A stretch of DNA of 51,795 nucleotides from the NCBI GenBank assembly GCA_028689585.1, contig JAQVCW010000026.1, positions 1-51,795 of the forward strand, in the 5' to 3' direction. The notes under the pieces were generated by a model that did no database searches, was not told the origin of the DNA, and saw nothing but the letters and a program-made list of their open reading frames with translations. Of the stretch, positions 16,106 to 27,400 are shown in pieces; the stretch's first letter is position 1, and every line of letters begins with the position of its first letter. Origin of the DNA: Lachnospiraceae bacterium (GTDB lineage Bacteria; Bacillota; Clostridia; Lachnospirales; Lachnospiraceae). The translations under genes were made by a program, and so were the position numbers.

Positions 16106-17875
16106 ATGATTAAAACATTAGCAGCGCAGGTGAAGGAATTTAAGAAGGTTTCTTTTCTGACACCGGTAAGTATGATTTTTGAGGTATTGATGGAGACCTT
16201 GATTCCCCTTTTGATGGCTTCCATTATTGATAATGGAGTAAATAAGGGGAATATCCGGCATATCTATATTGTGGGTATCTGGATGGTGGGGGCAGCAGCT
16301 CTGGGATTGCTGGCCGGCATTCTGGGAGGCGTATTTGGAGCGAAGGCATCTACCGGTTTTGCAAGGAACTTAAGAAAAGGAATGTTTGATAATATTCAGA
16401 ATTTTTCTTTTTCCAATATAGATAAGTACAGTGTAGCCGGTCTGGTGACCAGGATGACTACGGATGTGACCAATCTGCAGAATGCATATCAGATGATCCT
16501 GCGGATGTGCTTTCGGGCACCGGCCAGCCTGATCTGTGCCATGATCATGGCATTTTTAATCAACGCCAGACTGGCCAGCATTTATCTGATCGCAGTGGTG
16601 GTGCTGGGAACAATTCTGTTTCTCATTATGTCGAAGGCCTCCCGGTATTTTAAAGAAGTATTTCAGAAGTATGATGATCTGAATGCCAGCGTGCAGGAGA
16701 ATGTCTCGGCTATCCGGGTGGTGAAATCCTTTGTGCGGGAAGATTATGAAAATAAGAAATTTACCAGAGCAGCAGAAAATGTATATAAGATGTTTATCCG
16801 GGCAGAGCGGATTTTGGTGGTGAATAATCCCATGATGCAGTTGACTGTCTATGGCTGCATCCTGCTTCTGAGCTGGCTGGGAGCCAAAATGATCGTAGGC
16901 GGCAGCCTGACTACCGGAGAGCTGATGAGTCTGCTGACTTACTGCATGAATATTCTGATGAGTCTGATGATGCTGTCCATGGTATTTGTAATGGTGACCA
17001 TGAGTATGGCCAGCGGAGAACGTGTGGCAGAGGTTCTGAATGAAAAGAGCGATCTGACGAATCCGGAGCACCCTGATTTTCAGGTGGCGGATGGCAGCAT
17101 TGAATTTCAGAACGTGAGTTTTTCTTACAGTAAAACGGCGGAAAAACCGGTGCTGGATCAGATCAATCTGTCCATTCATTCCGGCGAGACCATCGGCATC
17201 ATCGGCGGCACCGGCAGTTCCAAATCCAGTCTGGTGAGCCTGATCAGCCGCCTGTATGATGTGACAGACGGCGCTGTGATGGTGGGCGGAAAAGATGTGA
17301 GAAGCTATGACATGGAAACTCTGAGAAATGAGGTGGCTGTGGTTCTGCAGAAAAACGTGCTGTTTTCCGGCACAATTCTGGATAACCTGCGCTGGGGCAA
17401 GGAGGATGCAACGGAAGAAGAGTGCATTCATGCCTGTGAACTGGCCTGTGCGGATGAATTTATTCAGCGTTTCCCGGAAGGGTATCATACTTATATCGAA
17501 CAGGGCGGTTCCAATGTATCAGGCGGCCAGAAGCAGAGACTCTGTATTGCCAGGGCATTGCTGAAAAATCCCAAAATCCTGATTCTGGATGATAGCACCA
17601 GTGCGGTGGATACCGCTACGGATGCCAGAATCCGGGATGCATTTGCGAAAGAGATTCCGGGAACGACCAAGCTGATCATTGCCCAGCGTATTTCCAGTGT
17701 GCAGAATGCGGACCGGATCATCGTTCTGGATGAAGGAAAAATCCATGGATTTGGCACTCATGAAGAGCTGATGAAAACGGATGAAATCTATAGGGATGTG
17801 TACGAATCCCAGAACAGCGGGGCAGGAGACTTTGATTCCCTGGGAAATGAAAGCACGGAAGGAGGCGAAGCATAA
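16106..17875 (+). CDS. Heterodimeric ABC exporter subunit with degenerate catalytic site
   Basis: Protein of 589 aa: a type IV exporter membrane domain (six helices, residues about 15-300), then an NBD. Walker A is GGTGSSKSS, the signature is VSGGQKQR and Walker B is ILILDDSTSAVD, where the usual catalytic Glu is Asp. Such asymmetry marks one half of heterodimeric exporters (TM287/288, BmrCD type). ATG 16106 is preceded by GAGGAG; the GTG at 16091 overlaps it. Stop and start of the next gene overlap (TAATG). Probable role: efflux of a toxic compound sensed by the MarR protein. Confidence 0.92.
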   Translation: MIKTLAAQVKEFKKVSFLTPVSMIFEVLMETLIPLLMASIIDNGVNKGNIRHIYIVGIWMVGAAALGLLAGILGGVFGAKASTGFARNLRKGMFDNIQNFSFSNIDKYSVAGLVTRMTTDVTNLQNAYQMILRMCFRAPASLICAMIMAFLINARLASIYLIAVVVLGTILFLIMSKASRYFKEVFQKYDDLNASVQENVSAIRVVKSFVREDYENKKFTRAAENVYKMFIRAERILVVNNPMMQLTVYGCILLLSWLGAKMIVGGSLTTGELMSLLTYCMNILMSLMMLSMVFVMVTMSMASGERVAEVLNEKSDLTNPEHPDFQVADGSIEFQNVSFSYSKTAEKPVLDQINLSIHSGETIGIIGGTGSSKSSLVSLISRLYDVTDGAVMVGGKDVRSYDMETLRNEVAVVLQKNVLFSGTILDNLRWGKEDATEEECIHACELACADEFIQRFPEGYHTYIEQGGSNVSGGQKQRLCIARALLKNPKILILDDSTSAVDTATDARIRDAFAKEIPGTTKLIIAQRISSVQNADRIIVLDEGKIHGFGTHEELMKTDEIYRDVYESQNSGAGDFDSLGNESTEGGEA

Positions 17876-19818
17876 TGGCAGAGCAGAATCAGACGAGAAC
17901 CACGGTAAAACCCATGGGAGGTCCGGGCGGCAGAGTCAGAGGTCCCAGACCAAAGCTGGATCATCCGGGCAGGCTGTTTAGCCGGCTGATGAAATATATT
18001 TTAAAGAATTATACGCCTCAGTGTATTCTGGTGGTGGTATTTATCATTATCGGTGTACTGGCAAATGTGCAGGGAACGATGTTCACCAGAACCTTGATCG
18101 ACTCTTACATTATGCCGCTGCTGACAGCGGAAAATCCGGATTTCTCCAATCTGGCGGCCGCTATTGGCAGAGTGGCAGTGTTTTATGGAATTGGAGTGGT
18201 ATCCACGTATCTGTACAACCGGCTGATGATCAGTGTCAGCCAGGGAACCATGAAAAATATGCGGATTGATATCTTTACCCATATGGAGAGCCTGCCGATT
18301 TCTTATTTTGACACCCATTCCCACGGGGATATCATGTCGGTATATACCAACGATATTGATACACTGCGCCAGATGATCAGCCAGAGTATGCCGCAGCTAT
18401 TGAATTCCGGCATCACTATTTTGAGCGTATTTGTCTGCATGCTGGTACTGAATATTCCGCTGACGGTGATCACGCTGGTAATGGTGGGTGTGACCGTCAC
18501 AGCTACAAAGAAATGTGCGGGGCAGAGCAGCCGGTATTTCCTGGCGCAGCAGAATTCACTGGGGAAGGTCAATGGCTATATCGAAGAAATGATGAACGGG
18601 CAGAAGGTGGTAAAGGTTTTCTGTCACGAAGAAGAAAGTATTGAGAAGTTTGACCAGTTAAATGATGAGCTGTTTGCCAGTGCAGACAGTGCCAACAAGT
18701 TTTCCAATGTGCTGGGGCCAATCAATTCTCAGATCGGAAATATCAGTTATGTACTGTGCGCTATCGTGGGCGGTGTACTGGCAATCAATGGAGTCAGCGG
18801 CCTCACCCTTGGCGGTCTGGCCAGCTTCCTGACCTTTAATAAAAGCTTCAGTATGCCGATCAACCAGATTTCCATGCAGCTAAACAGCATTGTCATGGCC
18901 CTGGCCGGAGCCGAGCGTATCTTTAAACTGCTGGATGAAAAGCCGGAGCAGAATGATGGGTATGTGACGCTGGTCAATGCCGTGGTAAAGGACGGTGTGG
19001 TGACGGAGGCCGGAGAAAAGCATACCGGCATCTGGGCCTGGAAGCATTACCACAAGGCGGAAGGAACCACGGACTACAAGCTGCTGGAGGGAGATGTGGT
19101 GTTCAATGATGTGGACTTCGGCTATACGCCGGAAAAGAGCGTGCTGCATAATATTAAACTCTATGCTACACCGGGACAGAAGATTGCATTTGTAGGTTCC
19201 ACCGGTGCCGGAAAGACCACCATCACCAATCTGATCAACCGTTTTTATGATATTCAGGATGGAAAAATCCGGTATGACGGTATCAATATCAACAAGATCA
19301 GAAAGGATGACCTGCGTCATTCTCTGGGAATGGTGCTGCAGGATACGCATCTGTTCACCGGAACCGTAATGGAAAATATCCGCTATGGAAAGCTGGAGGC
19401 CACCGAAGAAGAGGTGATCGCAGCAGCAAAGCTGGCGAATGCAGACGGCTTTATCCGTCAACTGCCCCAGGGCTATCAGACGGTGCTTACCGGAGACGGC
19501 GGCAACTTAAGCCAGGGCCAGCGCCAGCTTCTCTCCATCGCCAGAGCGGCCATTGCAGATCCGCCGGTGCTGATTTTGGATGAAGCCACCAGCTCTATCG
19601 ATACCAGAACCGAGCGGATCGTGCAGGACGGCATGGATAAGCTGATGCAGGGGCGGACCACCTTCGTGATCGCCCACCGCCTGTCCACAGTCAAGAACAG
19701 CAACTGTATCATGGTGCTGGAACAGGGCCGGATCATTGAGCGGGGAACTCATGAGGAGCTTCTGGAGGAGAGAGGAAAATATTATCAGTTGTATACGGGG
19801 AATAGTATTAGTGCATAG
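17875..19818 (+). CDS. Heterodimeric ABC exporter subunit with canonical catalytic site
   Basis: Protein of 647 aa, partner of the preceding subunit. A Gly/Arg/Pro-rich N terminus (MGGPGGRVRGPRPK) precedes the six-helix domain. The NBD has Walker A GSTGAGKTT, signature LSQGQRQL, Walker B VLILDEATSSID and switch His in VIAHRLST. An insertion of about 45 residues before the NBD (VVKDGVVTEAGEKHTGIWAW) is common in this subfamily. Translation is coupled to the upstream subunit by TAATG. A terminator follows. Confidence 0.93.
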   Translation: MAEQNQTRTTVKPMGGPGGRVRGPRPKLDHPGRLFSRLMKYILKNYTPQCILVVVFIIIGVLANVQGTMFTRTLIDSYIMPLLTAENPDFSNLAAAIGRVAVFYGIGVVSTYLYNRLMISVSQGTMKNMRIDIFTHMESLPISYFDTHSHGDIMSVYTNDIDTLRQMISQSMPQLLNSGITILSVFVCMLVLNIPLTVITLVMVGVTVTATKKCAGQSSRYFLAQQNSLGKVNGYIEEMMNGQKVVKVFCHEEESIEKFDQLNDELFASADSANKFSNVLGPINSQIGNISYVLCAIVGGVLAINGVSGLTLGGLASFLTFNKSFSMPINQISMQLNSIVMALAGAERIFKLLDEKPEQNDGYVTLVNAVVKDGVVTEAGEKHTGIWAWKHYHKAEGTTDYKLLEGDVVFNDVDFGYTPEKSVLHNIKLYATPGQKIAFVGSTGAGKTTITNLINRFYDIQDGKIRYDGININKIRKDDLRHSLGMVLQDTHLFTGTVMENIRYGKLEATEEEVIAAAKLANADGFIRQLPQGYQTVLTGDGGNLSQGQRQLLSIARAAIADPPVLILDEATSSIDTRTERIVQDGMDKLMQGRTTFVIAHRLSTVKNSNCIMVLEQGRIIERGTHEELLEERGKYYQLYTGNSISA

Positions 19819-19870
19819 AGGATGGATGCGGACAAAATGAGTCCGGTCAAATTGGATAATCAGATCAAAG

Positions 19871-19899
19871 AGCTGCCGGATTAATCTGGCAGCTTTTTT
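19871..19899 (+). terminator. Terminator of the marR-ABC exporter operon
   Basis: AGCTGCC (19871-19877) pairs with GGCAGCT (19888-19894), with a loop containing GATTAATC that can extend the stem, and a T run follows. Confidence 0.9.
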
Positions 19900-19907
19900 G
19901 ACGGCAT

Positions 19908-20114
19908 GTTCAGGAGATCTTTGATACTCTTGGTCATGTTGAAGTGACTGATGCAGATAAAGCAAATGATAAGTTAGAGTGGCAAGATAATCAACCGGTA
20001 TACAAGTGTGGAAAATGTGGCAAGACCTTCAGTTTCACAACTATTATGATAATACCAGTTTTATGCATAAAAGGGACACATTGCACTATAATACATTATT
20101 TAGGTGTAATATAG
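19908..20114 (+). pseudogene. Gene remnant with a zinc-ribbon motif
   Basis: One frame is open for 68 codons but has no start codon signal. It reads QEIFDTLGHVEVTDADKAN and then YKCGKCGKTFSF, a CxxC zinc knuckle, and ends with TAG at 20112. The segment looks like the tail of a protein whose 5' part is gone. The parent family is not recognised. It overlaps the promoter region of the RHS gene. Confidence 0.35.
20081..20110 (+). promoter_or_regulatory. Possible promoter of the RHS toxin gene
   Basis: TTGCAC (20081-20086) and TGTAAT (20105-20110) are separated by 18 bp; a TATAAT also lies at 20087-20092 but lacks a good -35. The start codon is at 20230, giving a leader of about 110 nt. Confidence 0.4.
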
Positions 20115-20229
20115 TTGTTTGATATAGGAAAGCGAAAGGATAAATCGGATCAATGCAAATGAATCCATGAAAATCTGATATTTCCAAAAAATATCGTAAA
20201 GTACAAAAGAAAACGAGGGAGCAAAGAGT

Positions 20230-21399
20230 ATGAAAACCAGAATGAAACGGATGTTGTGCGGGGCTTTTGCCCTGCTGATTGGAATGCAGCCGACCATAAA
20301 TGTGATGGCGGCAAATGAAGAACAGGCTGTAGTGCAGGGGGATGGGTATACAATCCGGAGTAATATGGATGGGACGAAGACACTTACCTTTTCGGCTGAT
20401 ATCGAACCCACCGATTATGTCTCTTTGGCAGAAGAAGAGACAGAGACCGAAGGTATTATGGCAATGTCCTTGGGTGATGAAATGCCGGAGGAAGAGACAG
20501 ATGCCCCTAAATTGGAAACAACAATAGAGGGCAGCGGGGATGACATTCTTGTCACGATGGAGTATGGCAGCTTTTCCATTGCTTTTACACCAGAGATTCA
20601 TGAAATAAATGCAGAAAAAGAAGAAACTGCGCAGTTGGAAACTCATTCGGATCAAAAGACAGCTTCCGGAGAACTGGAAAAAGAAACGGTTGCTGATCCG
20701 GAAGGAAAAAAACCAGAAATAACAGAAATAGAAGCGCAGGCGGAAACGGCGGCTGTGCCAGAAGATGAGACAGAATTCCCGACAGAAGTGATTACAGAGA
20801 AAACAGCGGAAGCGGAACCAGGCACGGAGGCCGGAATCGAGAGGGAAACTGAGCCCGAGACCAGATTTGGAACTGAGGCTGAGATCGGAACTGAAACTGA
20901 GCCCGAAACCGAGGCTGGGGCTGGAACCGTGACCGAACCAGGAACCGAGATTGGAACCGGGACCGGAACTGAAACTGAGTCCGAAACCGAGACTGGAATC
21001 GAGACTGAACCAGGAACCGAAACTGAGACTGAGACCGAAACTGAGTCCGAAACCGAACCGGAAAGCGAAACTGAGGCTGAAACTGAGACCGAGATTCCGG
21101 ATTCCTCCATTCGCTATCAAAAGCTGGAAAATGGAATCAAAGAAGAACTGGTCCTGTATGGATACCGGGGCGGACACCGAGTGGATTACCAATTTCGGAT
21201 GGAAGGACTGGTTCCGGTTCAAAAAGACCAGAAAATAGAACTGTGTGATAAAGAGGGTACCGTGCAGGCCAACATCAGTGCACCTTATCTATATGATGCT
21301 TCCGGAGAGAAATGCTATGAGGTAGCAGTCAGCCTTCTGGAAAATCCGGACGGAAGCTTTACCCTGTCTTATGTGCCCTCCGATGCATGGCTGGCGTAG
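20230..21399 (+). CDS. RHS/YD-repeat toxin gene, 5' segment up to in-frame TAG
   Basis: This segment of 389 codons is the N terminus of the giant RHS protein. It has a Sec signal peptide (residues 1-28, ending VMAAN), a short beta region, a Glu/Thr-rich low-complexity stretch at about 195-295 built from repeated ET, EPGTE and TETES units, and a folded region (about 296-389). It ends at TAG 21397-21399. The same frame then continues without another stop for 3,266 codons, and PERSYPVVLDPTIE directly after the TAG is the motif that normally joins this region to the DNRLRE domain in wall-associated RHS proteins. The split is therefore a nonsense mutation, a recoded or suppressed codon, or a sequence error. 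The GAGGGAG upstream is a modest ribosome binding site. Confidence 0.85.
   Translation: MKTRMKRMLCGAFALLIGMQPTINVMAANEEQAVVQGDGYTIRSNMDGTKTLTFSADIEPTDYVSLAEEETETEGIMAMSLGDEMPEEETDAPKLETTIEGSGDDILVTMEYGSFSIAFTPEIHEINAEKEETAQLETHSDQKTASGELEKETVADPEGKKPEITEIEAQAETAAVPEDETEFPTEVITEKTAEAEPGTEAGIERETEPETRFGTEAEIGTETEPETEAGAGTVTEPGTEIGTGTGTETESETETGIETEPGTETETETETESETEPESETEAETETEIPDSSIRYQKLENGIKEELVLYGYRGGHRVDYQFRMEGLVPVQKDQKIELCDKEGTVQANISAPYLYDASGEKCYEVAVSLLENPDGSFTLSYVPSDAWLA
21397..21399 (+). other. In-frame TAG stop inside the RHS gene
   Basis: The codons before (SDAWLA) and after (PERSYPVVLDP) are in one frame, 1,167 and 9,798 nt from the gene ends. No second start signal with a ribosome binding site exists downstream of it. 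Confidence 0.9.
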
Positions 21400-21441
21400 C
21401 CGGAACGTTCTTACCCGGTTGTCCTGGATCCAACCATAGAG

Positions 21442-24400
21442 GTGACCGATCCGGAACAGATCGAAGATAATTATACCGGCAGCGGGGATGAGTCAGGTAT
21501 CAATCATGAGTACAATGATCCCAAGATGATCGTGGGAAATAAGGATGGGAAAACGTACAGCGCATATGCTCGTCCGGCTATTCCGGATGCGGTAAAGGCA
21601 ATCGCGTCCAGGATTGTGATTACGGATGCAAGTGTGCGCCTGCATGTGAAAGAGAAAAAAGGGACGGACACCTATTCCATGTATCTGGTAGAGGAGCCCT
21701 GGAACTCCAGAGATATCACAGACAAGATCAAACCGGCCGTTTCGGAGAAAGTATATATCCAGGATGCCATGAATGCAGGCACCCACACCTTTGACATCAA
21801 GGAGCTGGTATCGGAATGGTTCAATTGTCTGGATCAGAAGGATAACTACGGATTTGCGCTGTTTGGCACCGGAAAGAAAAATACCTATATTGTGCTGTCC
21901 TCCTCCGACGATTATGATACTTCTCAAACCGTAAAGTTTTCCATTACCTATAAAGAGATCAATGCAAAGACAGAATTGGGCTTAAAGACCAGTGTAAAAG
22001 GAAATGGGGTCAACAGCGGCAGCGGATATGTGGAGCTTGCCTGGAATAAAGTGGCGAATGCAGAAAGCTATTATGTGGCAGTATTTAATGGCAAAAAATT
22101 TGAATACATCTTTGTTGGAAATAAGACAAAGTGGTCAACAAAAGGAAAAGGAATCTGGCCTACCCAGAAGGAGATAGCGGCGGGCAGATATCAGCTGCAC
22201 ACGGATGGAACCGGAGGGGAACTGCCCTGTATTCCGGCATTTACCTATGACAATGTGAAAGGCGGAGCCTATGGCAGCAGCTTAAAGTATTATTTTAAGA
22301 TCGTACCCTGCAATAAATACGGGCAGGCAATTGATCCGGATACCTTTGAGCAGGTCAGTGCGATACTGCCGGATACCATAGCACCAAACCAGGCGAGCGC
22401 TGTCACTGCAGTGCCCTCCGGCTACAACAATGATTCCCAGATATCAGTATCCTGGTCAGGGGTAAGGGATTATAATACAAAATCTGCAGCTATTGTAAGC
22501 AATCTGGGTAAAGGATGCATCCAGTATTCCATCGATGGGAAAGACAACTGGGTCAATACCAGTAAGAATACTGCATCCGGTACCGCGTCTGTGCCCACGG
22601 ATGCCTGCGGGGATGGAGAGCATTCCATCTACATCCGAGGCATGGACGAGGCAGGAAATACCGGAGAAGCCTATGGAACCAACTTCTACATCGACCGTAC
22701 CGGACCAGAGGGACATGCAGTTGCTGTTTTGCCGGATACGTGGACAAAAGAAAATACGATAACGGTATCCTTAAGCGGCATGCAGGATGTCAATGAACTG
22801 GCAGCGGTTGCATACCGGATAGACAATGGAGACTGGACCGACACGGGGAGAAAAGACGGCTCCTTTGCTGACCTTGTGGTGGATACAGCCTCCCTTGGAG
22901 ATGGTGTGCATACGGTGTCGATTCAGGGAACAGACAGTCTGGGCAATACAGGTACGACAGCATCAGCCGATTTTTATATTGACAGAAGTGCGCCCTCGAC
23001 GGGAACACTGCTGGCAGAGCCTGCCGGCTGGACGAATGCGGCCAGCGGCAGACTGTCCTGGTCCGGGTATCTGGATTCCTACAGCGGGATTGCAGCGCTT
23101 TCTTATGCCATAGATGGCGTCTGGCGGGAGCTTCCCGGGACGGAGGGCTCTGGCACACTGGATCTGGATTTTACTGCGTTATCCGATGGGCTTCATACCA
23201 TTCAGATGAAAGCATTTGACCTGGCAGGCAATTCGTCAGAAATCTCCACAGCATCCCTGCAGATCGACCGGAAAGCGCCGGAGTGCGTGATTACGGCACC
23301 TGCGGACGGAGCGCTGCTGAATGATACGGTGGAGATCAAAGGCACAGTGAAGGAGGAACACATCAAATCCTGGAGCCTGACGGTGCAGGGAAGTGACGGA
23401 AGCGTAAAGCCCGTATCCGAAGGAACGGCTGTGACAACTGGGGCGCTTCTTGGTTCTGTGGATCTGAGCGCTTATCCGGATGGAGAAAACCTTACCCTGA
23501 CCTTAAGGGCAGAAGATGCAGCGGGGAACCGCAAAGAAACCAGCATTTCCATTATACGTCTGAGCGGAAGTATGTCTGCCTTTGAAACCACACTGAACCT
23601 TGCCTTTCCGGGGGTGATACAGCAGGCTCAGACCGGGGGAAGCTATCGCTCCTCTTCCGAAGCGGCCGAACAGTACACGAACCTGTATCTGGACGGAACA
23701 CTTTTGGAAACTGTGTCCGGCGGCGCATTTCTGATCGATGCAGTGCGTCAGGAGGAAAACAGCTCCCATACCATGTCTGCGATCCGCAGCAATCAGGACG
23801 GAAGCGTGGATTACAGCCAGGGCTATGGGACACAGGAGCTGATGGACACCACCTGGGAAGCCGGTGCAGAACAAACGGACGGTATTTACATGACATCCTC
23901 TTTTTCAGCTGCAAAACCGATGGAAGCATTGCGGTTGAATGTAACAGACTTTATTCCGGAGGGGAGTTCCATTGCGTATGAATATTCAGCGGATGGCGCA
24001 GACTGGAAGCCAATTCTCCCTGATCAGGATCTGATCCTTCCGCGTCCGGCGGAAAACGTGCAGGTACGGACGCTCTTTTCCGGGGATGGAGAAGCAAGGC
24101 TTTACCGGATGAAGCTGCAGGGTGTGATCGAACTGAACCCCGGAGGATTTCAGGTAAGCATGCGTAAGAATGCTTCCAGCTTCCGGATTATCGGGCCGGA
24201 TACGGCGGAAAAAGCAGTTACACCTTTCACACTGGAGGGAACCCCTTCGGAAATCCAGGACAGTGCCTGGTATCTGGATGGAAATCTGGTTCCATTTACC
24301 GGAACCTCCTTTGATGCAAGGTATCTGGAGGAAAGGGCTCAGTCTGCCCTGTCCGGTCTGCTGCTTGACAGTACGGGAGAGCTGTTCCTTTCGGATGCGT

Positions 24401-27400
24401 CCAGTCTGATCCTGCTGAGACAGGATACGGGATATGCCTCCGGTACCATAACCAGTGAGGCCATCCAGACAGAAGAACCGGTCTGTGCCCTGCAGCTCTC
24501 TGGTGCGGTGCGAAACGGTGATGCCTTTTTTTCCTACAGCACGGATCAGATCAGCTGGGAACCGATTTCCAACGAAAGCATAACGCTGCTTGAAAAAGCG
24601 GTACCCACAGTCTGGATTCGTGCTCAAATGGAAGAGGGCGCATCGTTGGCCGGATGGCAGCTGATGGGTTATCATGCGGGAACACGCAGCGTAACGGCCG
24701 CTTTGGTGCAGCCGCCTATCCAGGCAGCAGTATCGGATTTTGGGGCATTTGATCCAAAACGGTATGAACTGTTCTGGACCGACCGCCAAAGCGCGGATGA
24801 GACCGCAGCATACCAGACCACCTATCGGATCTACCGCAACGGAGCATTTCTGGCGGAAACAGATCAGGTCTCCTTCCTGGATTCCGACTATGTAGGGGAT
24901 GCAGTATACGAAGTGAGCACGGTGCACACCTATGAGGGGGATGCCCCTTACCTGGTGCGGGAAAGCGCAAAGTGTACAGGCCACAAAACGGTGATGACAC
25001 AAAATAAGAAGCCGGAAGCGCAGCATCATACGGTAGAGAATCAGACGCAGGCAAAGGATCAGACTACCCTGTATCAAAGCAATAAAACCTTCGTGACCAG
25101 CCAGAAAGCCCCTCTCTCCGGTTTGACCCTGGATCAGACCCGCCTGGGGAAGAGCCATTACTGTTCTATCGGTTTCGAACCGGTCAATTTCAACACCGGA
25201 AATTTTATTCTGGAGGCAGAGGATTCCTTTCAGGCAAACAGCGAATCAGGGTGGTCCCTGCTTCGTACCTATAATACGAAATCAACGGAAACAAAAGGGT
25301 TATTCGGTGCAAAATGGGCCAGTGACTGGAACCAGTCTCTTACGGTCCGTTCCGACGGCAGCGTGGAATACCGAAAAGGGGACGGTGCCCTGGTTCCCTT
25401 CTCCGTAAATGCGGCAGGCTATCAGTGCGGCACCGAAGAAAACATAAGGTTAGAGAAAAATGCTTCCGGGTACGTGATCGATAATGGAGCGGAAAGCAGC
25501 TGTTTTGATGCCGATGGACGCTTGATTTCCTATCAGATAGAAGGGAAAGAGATCCTTTTGGAATACCAGGAGGGAAGACTGAGTTCCCTGACCGGGCCGG
25601 ACGGGACCGTTCTGTCCATCGAGACCAACCAGACGGGTCAGATCCAGACCATCACCGAACCGGGAGGCAGAGCAACGGTCTACGCTTACGAGGGAGAGGA
25701 GCTGATCTCCAGGACAGAAGAAGGAGGCGGCACTGTCCGGTATGAGTACGATAGCAGGGGACGCATGACCAGATGGTTCGATGCGGCAGGCAACTGCCAG
25801 GTGGAGAACCAGTATGATGACAATGACCGCGTGATCCATCAGATGGATGCCATGGAGGGAGAATATACCCTGACTTATTATGAGGATCATACGGTAACCA
25901 CCGATGGAGAGGGAAATGAATCCTCCATCTGGTTTGACAATCAGAAACGCACCGTAAAAGAAGTGGACTCCTACGGGAGGGAAACCCTGTATTCCTATGA
26001 TGAAAACGGCCTCTTGAACGGAAAGACGGACAGCCTTGGAAGGCTGACCTCCTTTCAGTACGATGCCCAGGGAAATAAGATAAAAGAAATTGCACCGGAT
26101 GGCACCGCAGTGTCCATGGAATATGATTCCAATGGGAATATGACAAAGCTGACCGATGAGGCAGGCAATGTCACCGCCTGGGATTATGATTCAGCGGGCC
26201 GGCTTACGAAGGCTGCGGATGCCTGCGGGAATGTGACCGTCTATGAATACGATGCACATGGGAACCAGACGGCCGTCATCGATCCCCTCGGGAACCGTTC
26301 CAGCTTCCGGTATGAAGGAAACCGCCTGATCTCCTCCACGGATCCAAATGGGAACAAGACAAGCTATACCTATGATGCACAGGGACGCAGGAGCAGTGAA
26401 ACCAATGCCGTGACTTCCACCTCCTATCAATATGACGATCAGGGAAATCTGCAGCAGATCCTCTATGGAGATGGAACCAGGCTGTCCTATACCTGGGATG
26501 AGATGGGGAACCGCCTGAGTGAGACAAGAAATGGACAGACTACCACCTACTTCTATGACGCGTTCTCCAGGCTGGTAAAAACGGTCTTCCCGGACGGTAC
26601 TTTTACGGAACGGACTTACTCTAAAAGCGGCGACCTGTTGTCTGAGACGGACATTCAGGGAAATGTAACCAGCCACCAGTATGATAAAAACAGGAATGAA
26701 ATCCGTACAGTCGATATCCATGGAAACACCACCGCGTTCGAATACGATGCGCTCAACCGGGTGATCCGGGAAACTCTTCCGTCGGGGATCGTACTGGATT
26801 ACACTTATGATGAAGCCACCGGACTCTTACTGACCGCAGCAGATTCCGAGGGCGGCAGCACATCCTATACCTATGATGAAAAGGGGAACATCACCCGGGA
26901 ACTCTATGATGACGGAAGCAGTGTCTGCTATACCTATGATGCTCTGAACCGGAAGGTCTCCCAGACCACAAAGAGCGGAGGGGTACTCTCCTGGGAATAT
27001 GATGCTGCCGGGAACCTGATTGGCACCACAAATGAACTGGGAGGAGTCGTTGAGAACCGGTACGATGCCGCAGGGAACCTGACGGGAACAACCTCCGGGG
27101 ATGGTATCACCACCTATACTTATGATGCCCTCAATCGTGTCGTGACCAGCACAAACCCGCTGGGCGGAACCACCGAATATACGTATGACCAGGCGGGAAA
27201 CCTCACAGAAGTTACCGATCCGCTGGACTACAAAACAGGAATAGCATATAATACAGACGGAACGGTCGCTGCCAGAACGGATGCCCTGGGGCATACCACC
27301 CGTTACCAGTACGATGCGAATGGAAACTGCATCCGCACCGAGTATGCAGACGGTACCGTGACAAAAGCTGCCTATGATATGGCCGGAAACCAGACCGGCA

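Noticed and set aside
16556-17488. 310-aa minus-strand frame opposite the first exporter gene
   Set aside because: His-rich shadow of the ABC exporter codons.
20086-21222. Long minus-strand frame (378 aa) with Phe/Gly/Leu/Ser repeats opposite the RHS 5' segment
   Set aside because: It mirrors the Glu/Thr-rich codon repeats on the other strand, has no ribosome binding site and no protein-like composition.
21397-21399. TAG as a pyrrolysine codon
   Set aside because: No pyl genes or supporting element in the window; a nonsense mutation is simpler. Kept only as a question for the rest of the genome.
21442-21480. GTG 21442 as true start of a separate gene
   Set aside because: No ribosome binding site, no signal peptide, and the conserved YPVVLDPT motif lies upstream of it, so the frame belongs to the gene that begins at 20230.
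23986-25158. Minus-strand frame of 390 aa inside the RHS gene
   Set aside because: Shadow of the GC-rich RHS coding frame; the + strand shows clear domain motifs.
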